Positions 33,433-43,602 are shown, counted from the first letter of the stretch. The stretch is 64,000 bases of DNA from Fimbriimonadaceae bacterium (GCA_020850835.1 JADZDX010000013.1:1-64000), one strand, 5' to 3'. A program made the numbers and translations. The notes: a model not told the origin generated them from the sequence alone.

Positions 33433-34803
33433 ATGCTCACCCTCTCGGGAATCACCAAACGGTATGGCGGATTGCTCGCCCTTGACGGGGTCTCAATCGA
33501 ATTTGCCCCAGGCGAAATCCATGCCGTCATTGGCGAAAATGGAGCTGGCAAGAGCACGCTAATGAATGTCATTGGCGGATTTATCGCTCCTGACTCCGGT
33601 ACAGGATCCTTGGGTGAAGGCACCCCATTACCTTTTGGCGATCCTCGCCGTACGCGCAAACTTGGCGTTGAAATGGTGCACCAGCATTTCGTGCTTGTGC
33701 CCGAGTTTTCGGTAGCTGAGAACCTAGCGCTCTCAGCGATTGAGTCGTTGTCCGGTGCCCTAGACTTAGATACCGCAACGTCAAAGCATCGAACATTGGC
33801 GGCAAGGCTCGGCTGGACACTGGATTTCAAGGCAAGGACTGGCTCCCTACCCGTCGGCACTCAGCAACGAGTAGAACTGCTGAAGTCCCTGGCCGCGGGC
33901 GGCACCGTCATTGTCCTAGATGAGCCGACAGCGGTTCTTTCTGACGAAGAGGTTACGGAACTTTTCCGGGTGATGGGCGAACTTCGAGACGAAGGAAGGG
34001 CTGTCGTCCTAGTGGCCCACAAACTGCGCGAAGTTCTCGCCGTTGCCGATCGCATAACGGTTCTTCGGAATGGTCGGGTTGTTGGCTCAACCCTCGCTGA
34101 TGGCACAACCGAGCACGAACTCCAAACCTGGATGGCTGGTGAGGCTCTCAGCCCAATGGCCTCGTCAAGAACAAACGCCGGTGAGATTTGCCTTGAAGTG
34201 CGTGGTCTGCGAGTTTACGGCGACCGAGGAGAAGAGGCGATTCGAGGGATTGACCTTGCCGTCAGGTATGGCGAGGTCATAGGAATTGGCGGTGTGGATG
34301 GCAATGGTCAGGTGGAGCTTGCAGAAGCAATCGTTGGTATTCGGAGTTCACGGTCAGCTTCCCTACGCCGCCCGGAGAAAATCGGCTACATCCCGCAGGA
34401 CCGGCAGGCAGATGCTTTGGCGCTAACGATGTCAGTCAAGGAAAACTTTTTGATCGGAAGTACAGCAGGGCCGCTGCTCATGCCCAACGCCGTTAACAAT
34501 GGCGCAACACTCTTAATCGATAAGTTCAATATAAAAGCACAGAACATTAACGCTTCTGTTGGCTCCTTGAGCGGAGGGAATCAACAGAAAATCGTCGTCA
34601 GCCGCGCTATGGAGCGACAACCCTCGCTTCTTGTTGCGGTGAATCCGACCCGTGGATTAGACTTCCAATCAACCAAGTTTGTCCATACGGCTATTGCCGA
34701 AGCTGCCCAAGGCGGGATGGCCGTCTTGTTGATCAGCACGGATCGTGATGAGATTCGTCACTTGGCAACTTCAGTGCACAGGATTGAGGGTGGACGAATT
34801 TGA
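33433..34803 (+). CDS. Nucleoside-type ABC transporter ATP-binding protein (two NBDs)
   Basis: GENGAGKSTLMNVIGG, VILDEPTAVLSDEE and SVGSLSGGNQQKIVVSRAMERQ. Confidence 0.9.
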   Translation: MLTLSGITKRYGGLLALDGVSIEFAPGEIHAVIGENGAGKSTLMNVIGGFIAPDSGTGSLGEGTPLPFGDPRRTRKLGVEMVHQHFVLVPEFSVAENLALSAIESLSGALDLDTATSKHRTLAARLGWTLDFKARTGSLPVGTQQRVELLKSLAAGGTVIVLDEPTAVLSDEEVTELFRVMGELRDEGRAVVLVAHKLREVLAVADRITVLRNGRVVGSTLADGTTEHELQTWMAGEALSPMASSRTNAGEICLEVRGLRVYGDRGEEAIRGIDLAVRYGEVIGIGGVDGNGQVELAEAIVGIRSSRSASLRRPEKIGYIPQDRQADALALTMSVKENFLIGSTAGPLLMPNAVNNGATLLIDKFNIKAQNINASVGSLSGGNQQKIVVSRAMERQPSLLVAVNPTRGLDFQSTKFVHTAIAEAAQGGMAVLLISTDRDEIRHLATSVHRIEGGRI

Positions 34804-35771
34804 CAAGGTTCGTTCCCGCGATCATTCTCATTTTGCTGCTCTCCCTTTGGGCATTTGGGGTGAACCCGATAACTGGCTGCGAGATCATTGCTCGCGGGGC
34901 ATTTGGCGGAGAGGTCGGCCTGTCGAGGACCTTAGTCGCAATGACCCCCCTCCTGCTGACGGGGCTAGGCATGGTGATCGCTTGGCGTGCTGGGATGTAC
35001 AACATTGGCGGTGAGGGGCAATATATTATCGGCGGGCTTATGGGCGCTTCCGTTGCGAAACTCCACTTCGGAGGCCCCGGGGTTATCTTGCTGTCCACCG
35101 GACTGGGTGGTGCGTTCTATGGTGCGCTTGCGGGCTGGCTCCAAGTCAAGCGCGGAGTCCACGCGGCGATATCAACGATCCTGCTGAATTTTATTGCCTT
35201 GCAGATCCTCGCTTGGGCGGTGACAGGCCCCCTTCAGGCCCCAGGCACTACCGCGAGTCAAACCGCAACACTTGAACCCGACCAGATGCTAGCTAGGTGG
35301 TCAAATCGCACCGATCTTCATTCGGGTGTTCTGCTGGCTATTCTGCTCAGTTTCGCCGTGTGGGTGTTGCTGAGCTATACAAGCTTTGGATTCCATCTCC
35401 GCCTGACGGGGGAAAATCCGAGGGCGGCTAGGGCCGCGATGTTGAATGCGGACCGCATCCGAGTTCAGGCAATCGCCCTAAGCGGTGGACTTTGCGGCCT
35501 TGCGGGGGGCGTCCAGTTTTTGGGCACAAGCGGTGTCATTGATGTTGGTTTCAATCAGCAATGGGGATTCTTGGGAATTCCGGTTGCCTTACTAGGTGGC
35601 CTCAATGCTCTCGGAGCACTGGCGTCTAGCTTTTTGTTCGGAGCCCTGATGGCCGGTACGCAGTCGCTTTCGCGATCCGTTCTCGGCGGAGATCTCCTGA
35701 TCTTTGTAATACAAGGTGCCGCAGTTCTGGCCTTCTTGGCGATGCGCAGGCGGGAGCAAGCCAATGCTTGA
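34800..35771 (+). CDS. ABC transporter permease (BMP/nucleoside family)
   Basis: WRAGMYNIGGEGQYIIGGL and GFHLRLTGENPRAARAAMLN; ATGA overlap. Confidence 0.9.
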   Translation: MTRFVPAIILILLLSLWAFGVNPITGCEIIARGAFGGEVGLSRTLVAMTPLLLTGLGMVIAWRAGMYNIGGEGQYIIGGLMGASVAKLHFGGPGVILLSTGLGGAFYGALAGWLQVKRGVHAAISTILLNFIALQILAWAVTGPLQAPGTTASQTATLEPDQMLARWSNRTDLHSGVLLAILLSFAVWVLLSYTSFGFHLRLTGENPRAARAAMLNADRIRVQAIALSGGLCGLAGGVQFLGTSGVIDVGFNQQWGFLGIPVALLGGLNALGALASSFLFGALMAGTQSLSRSVLGGDLLIFVIQGAAVLAFLAMRRREQANA

Positions 35772-36603
35772 CTTGCTGAGATTCGCGGCTCCAGTCGCCT
35801 TCGCCAGTCTTGGCGAGACCATTGGGCAGCGAGCTGGCGTGCTCAATATTGGTCTAGAGGGCATGATGCTCTCGGGAGCTTATGCTGGCATGCTCGCACG
35901 CCAAACGGGAAACCCTTGGGTAGGCATATTGGCGGGAGTTGCCGCTGCGATTCTGGTTGGCCTCTTGCAACTCATTTTTGTCCTCAAGCTGGAGGCCGAT
36001 CAGGTCGTAGCGGGAACCGCAATCAACTTGCTCGCGCTCGGGGTTACCAGTGCCAGCTACCGAAAGATCTTTGGCGAGAGTGGCGAGCTTCTCAGCATTC
36101 CATCAATATCTAATTCAGTGCTCATAGGATTCATGGTTTTGAGCGTTCCTATGCTGACCTGGCTACTGTTCAAGACCCGATGGGGACTTGCGCTGAGAGC
36201 CGCCGGCGAGTACCCCGATGCCGTTCAAGCGAGTGGTTTCAGCGTGGTGAAACTCCGCCTTCAGGCTTGCCTCATTGGAGCAGCTTACGCGGGACTTGCT
36301 GGCGCTCACCTTAGTATCGTCAATGCAGCCAGCTTCCAAGAAGAATTGACAAAAGGGCGGGGCTTCATTGCCATCGCGATGGTCACCTTTGGTCGGTTCA
36401 ATCCTGCATGGGCGTTCGTGGCGAGTGTCGTGATTGGGGGAGCAGAAATGCTCCAGTATCGACTTCAAGCGCAGAGTATTCAAGCTCCTCCTCAATTATT
36501 CTTGGCCTTGCCGTATGTGTTTGCCCTGCTAGTCTTGGTTTTTGTCGGAAAAGGTGGCCGGGCGCCGGGAGCTTTGGGAATACCGTACCGTAAGGAACAG
36601 TGA
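35764..36603 (+). CDS. ABC transporter permease (BMP/nucleoside family)
   Basis: LGETIGQRAGVLNIGLEGMMLSGAYAG and LALRAAGEYPDAVQASGFSVVKLRL. Confidence 0.9.
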   Translation: MLDLLRFAAPVAFASLGETIGQRAGVLNIGLEGMMLSGAYAGMLARQTGNPWVGILAGVAAAILVGLLQLIFVLKLEADQVVAGTAINLLALGVTSASYRKIFGESGELLSIPSISNSVLIGFMVLSVPMLTWLLFKTRWGLALRAAGEYPDAVQASGFSVVKLRLQACLIGAAYAGLAGAHLSIVNAASFQEELTKGRGFIAIAMVTFGRFNPAWAFVASVVIGGAEMLQYRLQAQSIQAPPQLFLALPYVFALLVLVFVGKGGRAPGALGIPYRKEQ

Positions 36604-37421
36604 TGGGCGCAGTCCGACTTACCCGAAGAGTCACGTTCAGTAGCGGTCACCGCTACTGGAATGCCTCCCTATCGGCGGAGGAGAATCGTGCCCGGTTTGG
36701 GCCTTGGGCCTCGCCTTTCAACCACGGACACAACTATGTGCTACTTGTCACCACCATCGGACACGTCAACCCGCTGGATGGCATGGTTATCAACATCAAG
36801 ACTATTGATGACCTTTTGCAAGAACACGTTGTGGCCAGATTTGACCAGCACTCAATCAACGATGAAATACCTCCATTCAATGTCTCCCCACCGACAACAG
36901 AGAACCTTGTTCAGTACTTTGCGGATCTATTGCCCAGACATCTCCCGGCTGAGGCTCAACTTGATGAACTTAGGCTGGAGGAGACCCCGACCCTCTTTAG
37001 CGGTTGGAAGGCAAACATCGTGACGCTCACGAGAAGTTATGAATTTGCAGCAGCTCATAGGTTGCACAGTGCAAACTTGTCGGAAACTCAAAATCTCGAA
37101 CTCTACGGCAAGTGCAACAACCCGGCTGGGCATGGTCACAACTATGTGCTTGAAGTCGAAGTCACGGGGCCCATCAGCGCTGAGACCGGGATGATGGTGG
37201 ATTTACCGACATTAGATTCGATCGTCAATCGAGAGGTCGTCGATCGGTACGACCACCACAACTTCAACTGCGATCTTCCTGAATTCGAAGGCAAGAATCC
37301 GACTAGTGAAGTCGTATGCGAAGAGATTTTCTCGCGTCTCGCTTCTTCCCTTCCCGTGAAGCTGGTCAGCATCCGTCTTTGGGAAACGCAACGCAATATG
37401 TTTGAGGTGCGGGCTGAGTAA
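36603..37421 (+). CDS. Tandem 6-pyruvoyl-tetrahydropterin synthase / QueD-family fusion
   Basis: Two PTPS domains: FSSGHRYWNA...NHGHNY...RLEETPT and FAAAHRLHSA...CNNPAGHGHNY...RLWETQRN. Confidence 0.88.
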   Translation: MGAVRLTRRVTFSSGHRYWNASLSAEENRARFGPWASPFNHGHNYVLLVTTIGHVNPLDGMVINIKTIDDLLQEHVVARFDQHSINDEIPPFNVSPPTTENLVQYFADLLPRHLPAEAQLDELRLEETPTLFSGWKANIVTLTRSYEFAAAHRLHSANLSETQNLELYGKCNNPAGHGHNYVLEVEVTGPISAETGMMVDLPTLDSIVNREVVDRYDHHNFNCDLPEFEGKNPTSEVVCEEIFSRLASSLPVKLVSIRLWETQRNMFEVRAE

Positions 37422-38112
37422 GCGCGTTCTCATCACGGGGGCAAGCAGCGGGATCGGTCGGGCCACCGCGTTTGAACTAGCCAGGGAAGGCTACAGTTTG
37501 GTCTTAGCCGCCCGAAGAGAGGACTTGCTCTTGCAGGCGTCAACGGAGTGCATGAAGTTGGGCGCACCAGCTGTCGTTCCAGTGCCTTGCGATATTACGC
37601 AGGATGTGGGCAGACAACGGGCTGCCCTGGCCCTTGGCGAACTACCCAACGACCTTGAACCATGCCTAGTCAACAATGCCGGCATCGGCGAGTTCGGCCA
37701 ATTTTCTGGCATGAGTGGGCACGACATCGAAAGCCAGATCCAGACCAATTTGGTTGGCACGATCCTGCTTACCCATCGCGTGATGCCACTCTTCGTAAAC
37801 GGCGGACGAATGATCAATGTCCTCAGCGTTGCGGCTTCGGTGCCTTTGTCAGGAGCCGCGGTATATGGAGCGAGTAAGGCGGGGCTGCGGATGTTTGGCT
37901 TGGTCTTGCAAGCCGAACTTCGAGATCAGGGTGTCGTCATCACGAATCTGTTGCCGGGAGCAACCAGCACAGACATGTGGTCCGAAAACTCGCCACGGGA
38001 AGACATGATGCCCCCGGAGGCCCTTGCCGAGACGGTCGCTTGGCTCCTTTCCTTACCCAAAGATCGTGTGGTGGAGGAGATGAGCTTAATGCCGCCTAAG
38101 GGAATCTTGTAG
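37402..38112 (+). CDS. Short-chain dehydrogenase/reductase
   Basis: VLITGASSGIGRATAFELAREGYSLVLAARRE, LVNNAGIGEFGQF and YGASKAGLRMF; start codon uncertain. Confidence 0.9.
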   Translation: MRCGLSKRVLITGASSGIGRATAFELAREGYSLVLAARREDLLLQASTECMKLGAPAVVPVPCDITQDVGRQRAALALGELPNDLEPCLVNNAGIGEFGQFSGMSGHDIESQIQTNLVGTILLTHRVMPLFVNGGRMINVLSVAASVPLSGAAVYGASKAGLRMFGLVLQAELRDQGVVITNLLPGATSTDMWSENSPREDMMPPEALAETVAWLLSLPKDRVVEEMSLMPPKGIL

Positions 38113-38114
38113 TC

Positions 38115-39653
38115 TTATTGGTTGGCCCATCGGTTGATCAGCCACCAACAGGCCTGGTCGTGAGGGACGAACTTGGGATGCGTGATGACCTCCCAAGCTG
38201 GCATATAACCAAGGGATCCATCACCGTAAGCGCGTACTCGCTGCATTACCTTTTCAACCCACTCCTTGCCAATCCGGCACCGTTCAATATCGGCTAAAGA
38301 ACCTCCGATGCGCTGGTGGTTCCACCGGGCGTATTTAGCAAGATCATCAAAGACTTGACGGGAGGCCGCTAGCTTTGCGACGGCTGCCTCAGTCTGGCCG
38401 CGTGCATAGAGTAGCCGAGCCTCCTCTGCGATCTTGACAAAGCTCATCCCGCTACGCAAGAGCATCGCCGGTCCCTTGTAGGCCTCCTCTGGGGCGACCA
38501 TTAAGGCTTTCTCGGCAATCTCAGCGGCTCGATCCCCCCGTTCTTCCTCGGCAAGATCCTCGGCATGATGCATCCACAATAGGAATGGATTGCTCATCAA
38601 AAGGAGCCGAGTCTTGAGCCAACTCCTGATTTGGGCGGGGGTAAATCCGCCGCCAAGCGACGCCAGATTCTCGCTCATCAGTCTTGCCCATTCTTCATGG
38701 GCTCCACTCTCACGACCGTATTCCTCATAGAACGAGACTTGGCTACCGTTCATGATCGCCGCGCTAGCCCGCAGGGCTGGAAACAGCGTGTCGTAGGCCC
38801 CGAACATGCCGCATTCCCATGTCGTTACGCACTCGCCAAAGAGGTTGAGCTCCCGAACATCGTCGGCCACCTCACGAACGTTCCTTTCGCTGGCCTCAAC
38901 ATGCTGCCAGGTTGCATTATAGGTCTGAATTGCAGGACAACCCACTACCTCGAACCCTTGTTCGCGGAACACCGACGCCCATTCAGAAACCCCCTTAAAG
39001 TACTGCCACTCAAAGATCAGAGTGCTCTTGGGCATGAAGTCGAGAGCACGCGGATGATCATGGAACATATCTCCCCACACGGCAGGCCGGCGGCCCTTCT
39101 TAACGACCGCCTCGGCAAGCGGACCGAAATGAGCTCCGTAAAGGAGCGCCTTTCCATCATCCTCTCTACTGTTTTGACAAAGTAGTTCATCAATGCGCGC
39201 CTTGCTCGCGTCGCTCGCCCCTAACTGCCAAGTTTCGTCGCCCCCAATATGGATGATCTCGCTGTCGAAAATAGTGCAGGTATCTTCAATTATTTGGTGA
39301 CAAAGCTCTACAAAAGCCGGGTTAGCAGGGGACGCTTGAAGTCCGGAAAAAAGCTCTTCACGAAATTGCTTACCGGTCTCGGTATAGAGGAACCCCTCAA
39401 AGTGGCCCAGTAGATTTATAAAAGGAATCAGCACTAAACTTGGAAATTCTGATCGCAACCGCGCGATCATCTCCGGCGTAACGCAACCTTTCCCCTGAGC
39501 CCAGGGCGTCGAAGGGTAGGCAAACCGGTGCTCCATGTAGAGGCCGAGGGCATCAAAGCCGGCTTCCTGAGTGAAAGATGCGATCTGGTAGAGGTGGTCA
39601 ATTGTTGGCGCCTGCTCGCGAGCGAGGTCATAAGTCCACATCTTCAACTGCAT
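38115..39653 (-). CDS. GH20-like glycoside hydrolase (beta-N-acetylhexosaminidase-like catalytic domain)
   Basis: EIIHIGGDETW (GH20 HxGGDE); AGFDALGLYMEHRFAYP; ATG at 39653 preferred over 39884. Confidence 0.75.
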   Translation of the reverse strand: MQLKMWTYDLAREQAPTIDHLYQIASFTQEAGFDALGLYMEHRFAYPSTPWAQGKGCVTPEMIARLRSEFPSLVLIPFINLLGHFEGFLYTETGKQFREELFSGLQASPANPAFVELCHQIIEDTCTIFDSEIIHIGGDETWQLGASDASKARIDELLCQNSREDDGKALLYGAHFGPLAEAVVKKGRRPAVWGDMFHDHPRALDFMPKSTLIFEWQYFKGVSEWASVFREQGFEVVGCPAIQTYNATWQHVEASERNVREVADDVRELNLFGECVTTWECGMFGAYDTLFPALRASAAIMNGSQVSFYEEYGRESGAHEEWARLMSENLASLGGGFTPAQIRSWLKTRLLLMSNPFLLWMHHAEDLAEEERGDRAAEIAEKALMVAPEEAYKGPAMLLRSGMSFVKIAEEARLLYARGQTEAAVAKLAASRQVFDDLAKYARWNHQRIGGSLADIERCRIGKEWVEKVMQRVRAYGDGSLGYMPAWEVITHPKFVPHDQACWWLINRWANQ

Positions 39654-39683
39654 GACAATAGTATGCAGTGGTACCTTCTTAGG

Positions 39684-41072
39684 ATGTTCGCCAGCATCCA
39701 GGCCAGTGCCGACACTTCCGCTTCTACGAAAGCCATTTTCCTCAGCCCAGCCCTTAAGGCACCACAGGGCATTTCGTCGATACCATCCAAGTTTAAGGGC
39801 AGGCGAGGCGAAGTCAAAGAAATCCTTGATGACAACGGGCGCACCTTTCTGATCGGCACAGGAATCGACGGCGACACCTTCCATGCGGCTGGGGTGTTGG
39901 GTCGAAAGCTAGCTGAGCTTGAGATTGCAGAAGTCCGCGTCCTAGGCGACTATGACGCAGTTCAGCTCGGAGCTGGCCTCGGGGTCCTTGGTTGGAATCC
40001 GACCCAGTTCAAGGGCGCCGGCACCCCGAAGAAGGAACTCGTGAGTCTCACGGTCCAGTTGGAAGAAATCGACGCCTTCAAGAGGGGACAGGGGGTCGGA
40101 GACGCAATGAATCTGAGCCGAGACCTAAGCCTCACCCCTCCCAACATTGCGACTACCGACTTCATTGCCATACAAGCCGAAAAACTGGCCGAAGATGCGG
40201 GCCTTGAGTGCACTATTCTCCGGGGTAAGGACCTAGAGAAAGAGAAACTGGTCGGCCATATCAATGTTGGAAAGGCCAGCGAGAATGCGCCGTGCTTCAT
40301 CCGCCTCGCTTACAACCCCAAAGGGGCTGAAGGAAAGCCGGTCGTTTTGGTCGGTAAAACCATGTGCTATGACACGGGTGGACTTAGCCTGAAGATTAGC
40401 GGCAGCATGGTGGGCATGAAGCAGGATAAGGATGGAGGATGCGCAGTCTTAGGCGCGATGCACCTTATTGGCAAGACCCTCAAACCGAGCGTGCCGGTTG
40501 TCGCCTTGCTTTGTGTCGCTGAGAACTCGGTTAGCGACGAGGCCTATCGTCCGGATGACATCCTGACCTATCGCAATGGGGTGACGGTTGAAGTCACCAA
40601 TACCGACGCCGAGGGTCGCCTCGTCCTCGCGGACGGTCTCTGCTGGGCTTGTGACCAAGAGGACCCAGGGGTCATTGTTGATATTGCTACTTTGACGGGC
40701 GGCGTAGTGACGGCGCTTGGCAAGGTCTACGCCGGTGGATTTGGTAACGATGAAGAATCTTACAGTGCTATGAACGCGGCAGCCACGGCGACCGGAGAGC
40801 GAGTTTGGAGATTGCCTCTGCATGAGGACTATCGCGAAATGATGAAATCTCCGGTCGCTGACATTCTGAACTCAAACCCAAATCGACAAGCCCATCCCAT
40901 TCAGGGAGCCGCGTTCCTCTCCTACTTTGTGAATGAAAGCACGCCGTGGATTCACCTTGACATTGCGGGCGTCCACAATGCAGAGAAGGACAACGGCCCG
41001 TTCATCAAGGGACCAAATGCGTTTGGGGTCCGCCTACTAGCAGAGTTTGTTGCCAGTTGGAAAGGTAGCTAA
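39684..41072 (+). CDS. pepA: Leucyl aminopeptidase (M17)
   Basis: VTNTDAEGRLVLADGLCW M17 signature; VGKTMCYDTGGLSLKISGSMVGMKQDKDGG. Confidence 0.9.
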   Translation: MFASIQASADTSASTKAIFLSPALKAPQGISSIPSKFKGRRGEVKEILDDNGRTFLIGTGIDGDTFHAAGVLGRKLAELEIAEVRVLGDYDAVQLGAGLGVLGWNPTQFKGAGTPKKELVSLTVQLEEIDAFKRGQGVGDAMNLSRDLSLTPPNIATTDFIAIQAEKLAEDAGLECTILRGKDLEKEKLVGHINVGKASENAPCFIRLAYNPKGAEGKPVVLVGKTMCYDTGGLSLKISGSMVGMKQDKDGGCAVLGAMHLIGKTLKPSVPVVALLCVAENSVSDEAYRPDDILTYRNGVTVEVTNTDAEGRLVLADGLCWACDQEDPGVIVDIATLTGGVVTALGKVYAGGFGNDEESYSAMNAAATATGERVWRLPLHEDYREMMKSPVADILNSNPNRQAHPIQGAAFLSYFVNESTPWIHLDIAGVHNAEKDNGPFIKGPNAFGVRLLAEFVASWKGS

Positions 41073-41437
41073 GCAGTCCGTTTCTTGGCCATAAAGTGAG
41101 CTGAAGACAGCGCAAGCAGAACGAGCAACCCCACGACCCAAAGGGTCAGATTAGGCCAAGGCTTCCAGGTGGATTCTGTGATACCGACTAACTTCATCTT
41201 GCCATCCACACGAGTCGTCAAGGCAAACTGAATGGTCATGAGGAGGGCCAAGACCGATGCCCCAATGTACGCTAAGCGGGGCTTACTTGGGACCAAGCAA
41301 AAGCAGACAAGAAGCAATACCCCTACTCCCCCGCCCGCAATGAGGGACGGGATGCTCCCCTTGCTGGAATAGGCTTCAATTCCTACGCCAAGATTGAAGA
41401 GTCCGTACAAGCCGACGAGTGCGCGGGGCCAAGCCAT
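41069..41437 (-). CDS. Small integral membrane protein (TMEM14-like)
   Basis: Four hydrophobic segments; GIEAYSSKGSIPSLIAGGGVGVLLL. Confidence 0.5.
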   Translation of the reverse strand: MAWPRALVGLYGLFNLGVGIEAYSSKGSIPSLIAGGGVGVLLLVCFCLVPSKPRLAYIGASVLALLMTIQFALTTRVDGKMKLVGITESTWKPWPNLTLWVVGLLVLLALSSAHFMAKKRTA

Positions 41438-41454
41438 GACCCAATTGTACCGGG

Positions 41455-43545
41455 CTAAGCCGCCGCTTCAGTCTCAGGTTGAACTTGTCCAACGAACTCG
41501 ACTTCCGCCCGTGATGACACCTCGTTATAGCTGAGGACATGAAGTTGCGGGATATATCTCTCTACGAGTCGCCGTAGAGGTAAGCGCAATGACGCCGAAC
41601 AAAGAACCACGGCCTGAATGCCTTGAGCCATTGCGTTTTCGGTCTGCTCACGGATACTTCGAATGAGACCTTGCTGCGTCGCGGGATCAATCGCAAGGAT
41701 GCTTCCGCCTGCAGTGAGCTGAATCTGTTCGGTCAATCGTCGCTCCAAAGTTGGATCCAAGGTAATGCAGTAAAGCTTGTTTTCGTGGTCGAGATATTGG
41801 CGGGTAATGGTACGACTGATCGCCGATCGGACAAGCTCGCCCATCTGCTCTGGGTCCTTAACGCGGCCAGAGTAGTCGGCCATCGTTTCGAGAACAGTGA
41901 CCATGTCGCGGATCGGCACGCGCTCGCGCAATAGGTGCTGGAGGACTTTCTGAATATCACCAATCTGAACCACGTTCGGAACCAGTTCCTCAACGACGGC
42001 GGCATTGACCTGCTTGGCGTTTTCGACAATCTGGGCGACTTCTTGTCGGGAAAGAAGCTCGGCAGCATAGGCCTTCACGATTTCGCTCAAGTGGGTGCTG
42101 ATCATCGCGCTCGGTTCGATGACGGTGTAGCCATTTCTTTCGGCGACATCGCGGACTTCGCGGCTGATCCAAATCGCATCAAGCCCAAACACGGGATCCT
42201 TTGTTACCTGCCCTGGAATCGGTTGGATGACCCCTCCACTATTGATTGCCAGAAGCAGGTCCGGCTCGGCGGTAGCTCGGGCCACCTCCTCACCGCGCAC
42301 CTTGATAACGTAGTTGTTAGGCGTCAGCGTGATGGCATCGCGAATCCGAACGCTGGGCATCACGTAGCCGAGGTCAATCGCGATTTGGCGCCGGGTCGCT
42401 GTGATCCTCTCTGGAAGATCACCGCCCGCCTTGATATCCGCGAGCTTGGTGAGGCTATAACCGATTTCGATTTCCAGCGGGTCAACACTCAGTAAAGGCA
42501 TGACCGCTTCCGGCGAAGAGGGCGCGGGCCCGGCAGAAACTTGCTCCTTGGGGGCTGGATCAGCCTTGGGGCTTGTGAACTTGGTGATGAGATCGCCGTT
42601 CTTTCGGATGAATCGGCTCAATGCAATGAGCCCCCCTCCCACGCCTAGGAAGATGATCGTCGGAAAGCCGGGCACGAAGCCGAACAGACAAAGGAAAGCG
42701 CCGCTGGTTAGAATGGCCTTCTCTTGACTGGCGAGCTGGGAAAAGACTTCCCCACCCATGCTCCGCTCCTGACCGGCACGGGTCACCAGCAAGCCGCTAG
42801 CAGTAGAGACCAACAGGGCTGGAATTTGGGCAACGAGGCCCTCGCCGACGGATAGAAGGGCGTAGCGCTGGAGAATCTGAATGGCGTCGCCTTCTCCCCG
42901 GAAGAAGCCTACGGCGAAGCCACCGATGACATTAATGATAATTATGAGGAGAGCTGCAATGGCATCGCCCTTGACAAACTTGCTTGCACCGTCCATCGCA
43001 CCATAGAAGTCAGCCTCTTGCTTGACCTCCTTGCGCCGCTTTCGGGCCGCTTCCTCATCAATCAGCCCCGCGGCCAAATCAGCATCAATGGCCATCTGCT
43101 TACCAGGCATGGCATCCAAGGTGAACCGGGCTACGACCTCTGAAACACGACCCGCACCATTGGTGATGACCAAGAACTGAACGGCCATCAGGATAAGAAA
43201 GGCGACAAATCCAACGACAAAGTCTCCTCCCATGACAAAGTTGCCAAAGGTCTCAATGACATGGCCACCATCACCATGGCCGAGAATGAGTTTTGTCGCC
43301 GCGATGCTCAGGGCAAGTCGAAACAGCGTTGTCACCAAGAGCAGCGACGGGAAGATGCTGAACTTCATCGGCTCATCAACGTTCACTGCGCTCAACAGAA
43401 TCAGTACAGAACTGGCGAGGGCGATACAAAGACCGAAGTCAAGGAGCCAGGTGGGTAGCGGAAGCACCAGCATCGCCACGACAATCAAGAGACCCACTCC
43501 GAGGAGCAGATCTGTATTCTTAAGGAGACGCTGGAGAGCCTTCAT
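41455..43545 (-). CDS. flhA: Flagellar biosynthesis protein FlhA (FHIPEP family)
   Basis: VDEPMKFSIFPSLLLVTTLFRLALSIAATKLIL; FVKGDAIAALLIIIINVIGGFAVG; RSIREQTENAMAQG. Confidence 0.92.
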   Translation of the reverse strand: MKALQRLLKNTDLLLGVGLLIVVAMLVLPLPTWLLDFGLCIALASSVLILLSAVNVDEPMKFSIFPSLLLVTTLFRLALSIAATKLILGHGDGGHVIETFGNFVMGGDFVVGFVAFLILMAVQFLVITNGAGRVSEVVARFTLDAMPGKQMAIDADLAAGLIDEEAARKRRKEVKQEADFYGAMDGASKFVKGDAIAALLIIIINVIGGFAVGFFRGEGDAIQILQRYALLSVGEGLVAQIPALLVSTASGLLVTRAGQERSMGGEVFSQLASQEKAILTSGAFLCLFGFVPGFPTIIFLGVGGGLIALSRFIRKNGDLITKFTSPKADPAPKEQVSAGPAPSSPEAVMPLLSVDPLEIEIGYSLTKLADIKAGGDLPERITATRRQIAIDLGYVMPSVRIRDAITLTPNNYVIKVRGEEVARATAEPDLLLAINSGGVIQPIPGQVTKDPVFGLDAIWISREVRDVAERNGYTVIEPSAMISTHLSEIVKAYAAELLSRQEVAQIVENAKQVNAAVVEELVPNVVQIGDIQKVLQHLLRERVPIRDMVTVLETMADYSGRVKDPEQMGELVRSAISRTITRQYLDHENKLYCITLDPTLERRLTEQIQLTAGGSILAIDPATQQGLIRSIREQTENAMAQGIQAVVLCSASLRLPLRRLVERYIPQLHVLSYNEVSSRAEVEFVGQVQPETEAAA

Positions 43546-43602
43546 TCAACTGGCCCATTCGGGGCCAATTGGATTGTCGGCTAATACCGACTGATTCTGA
43601 AG

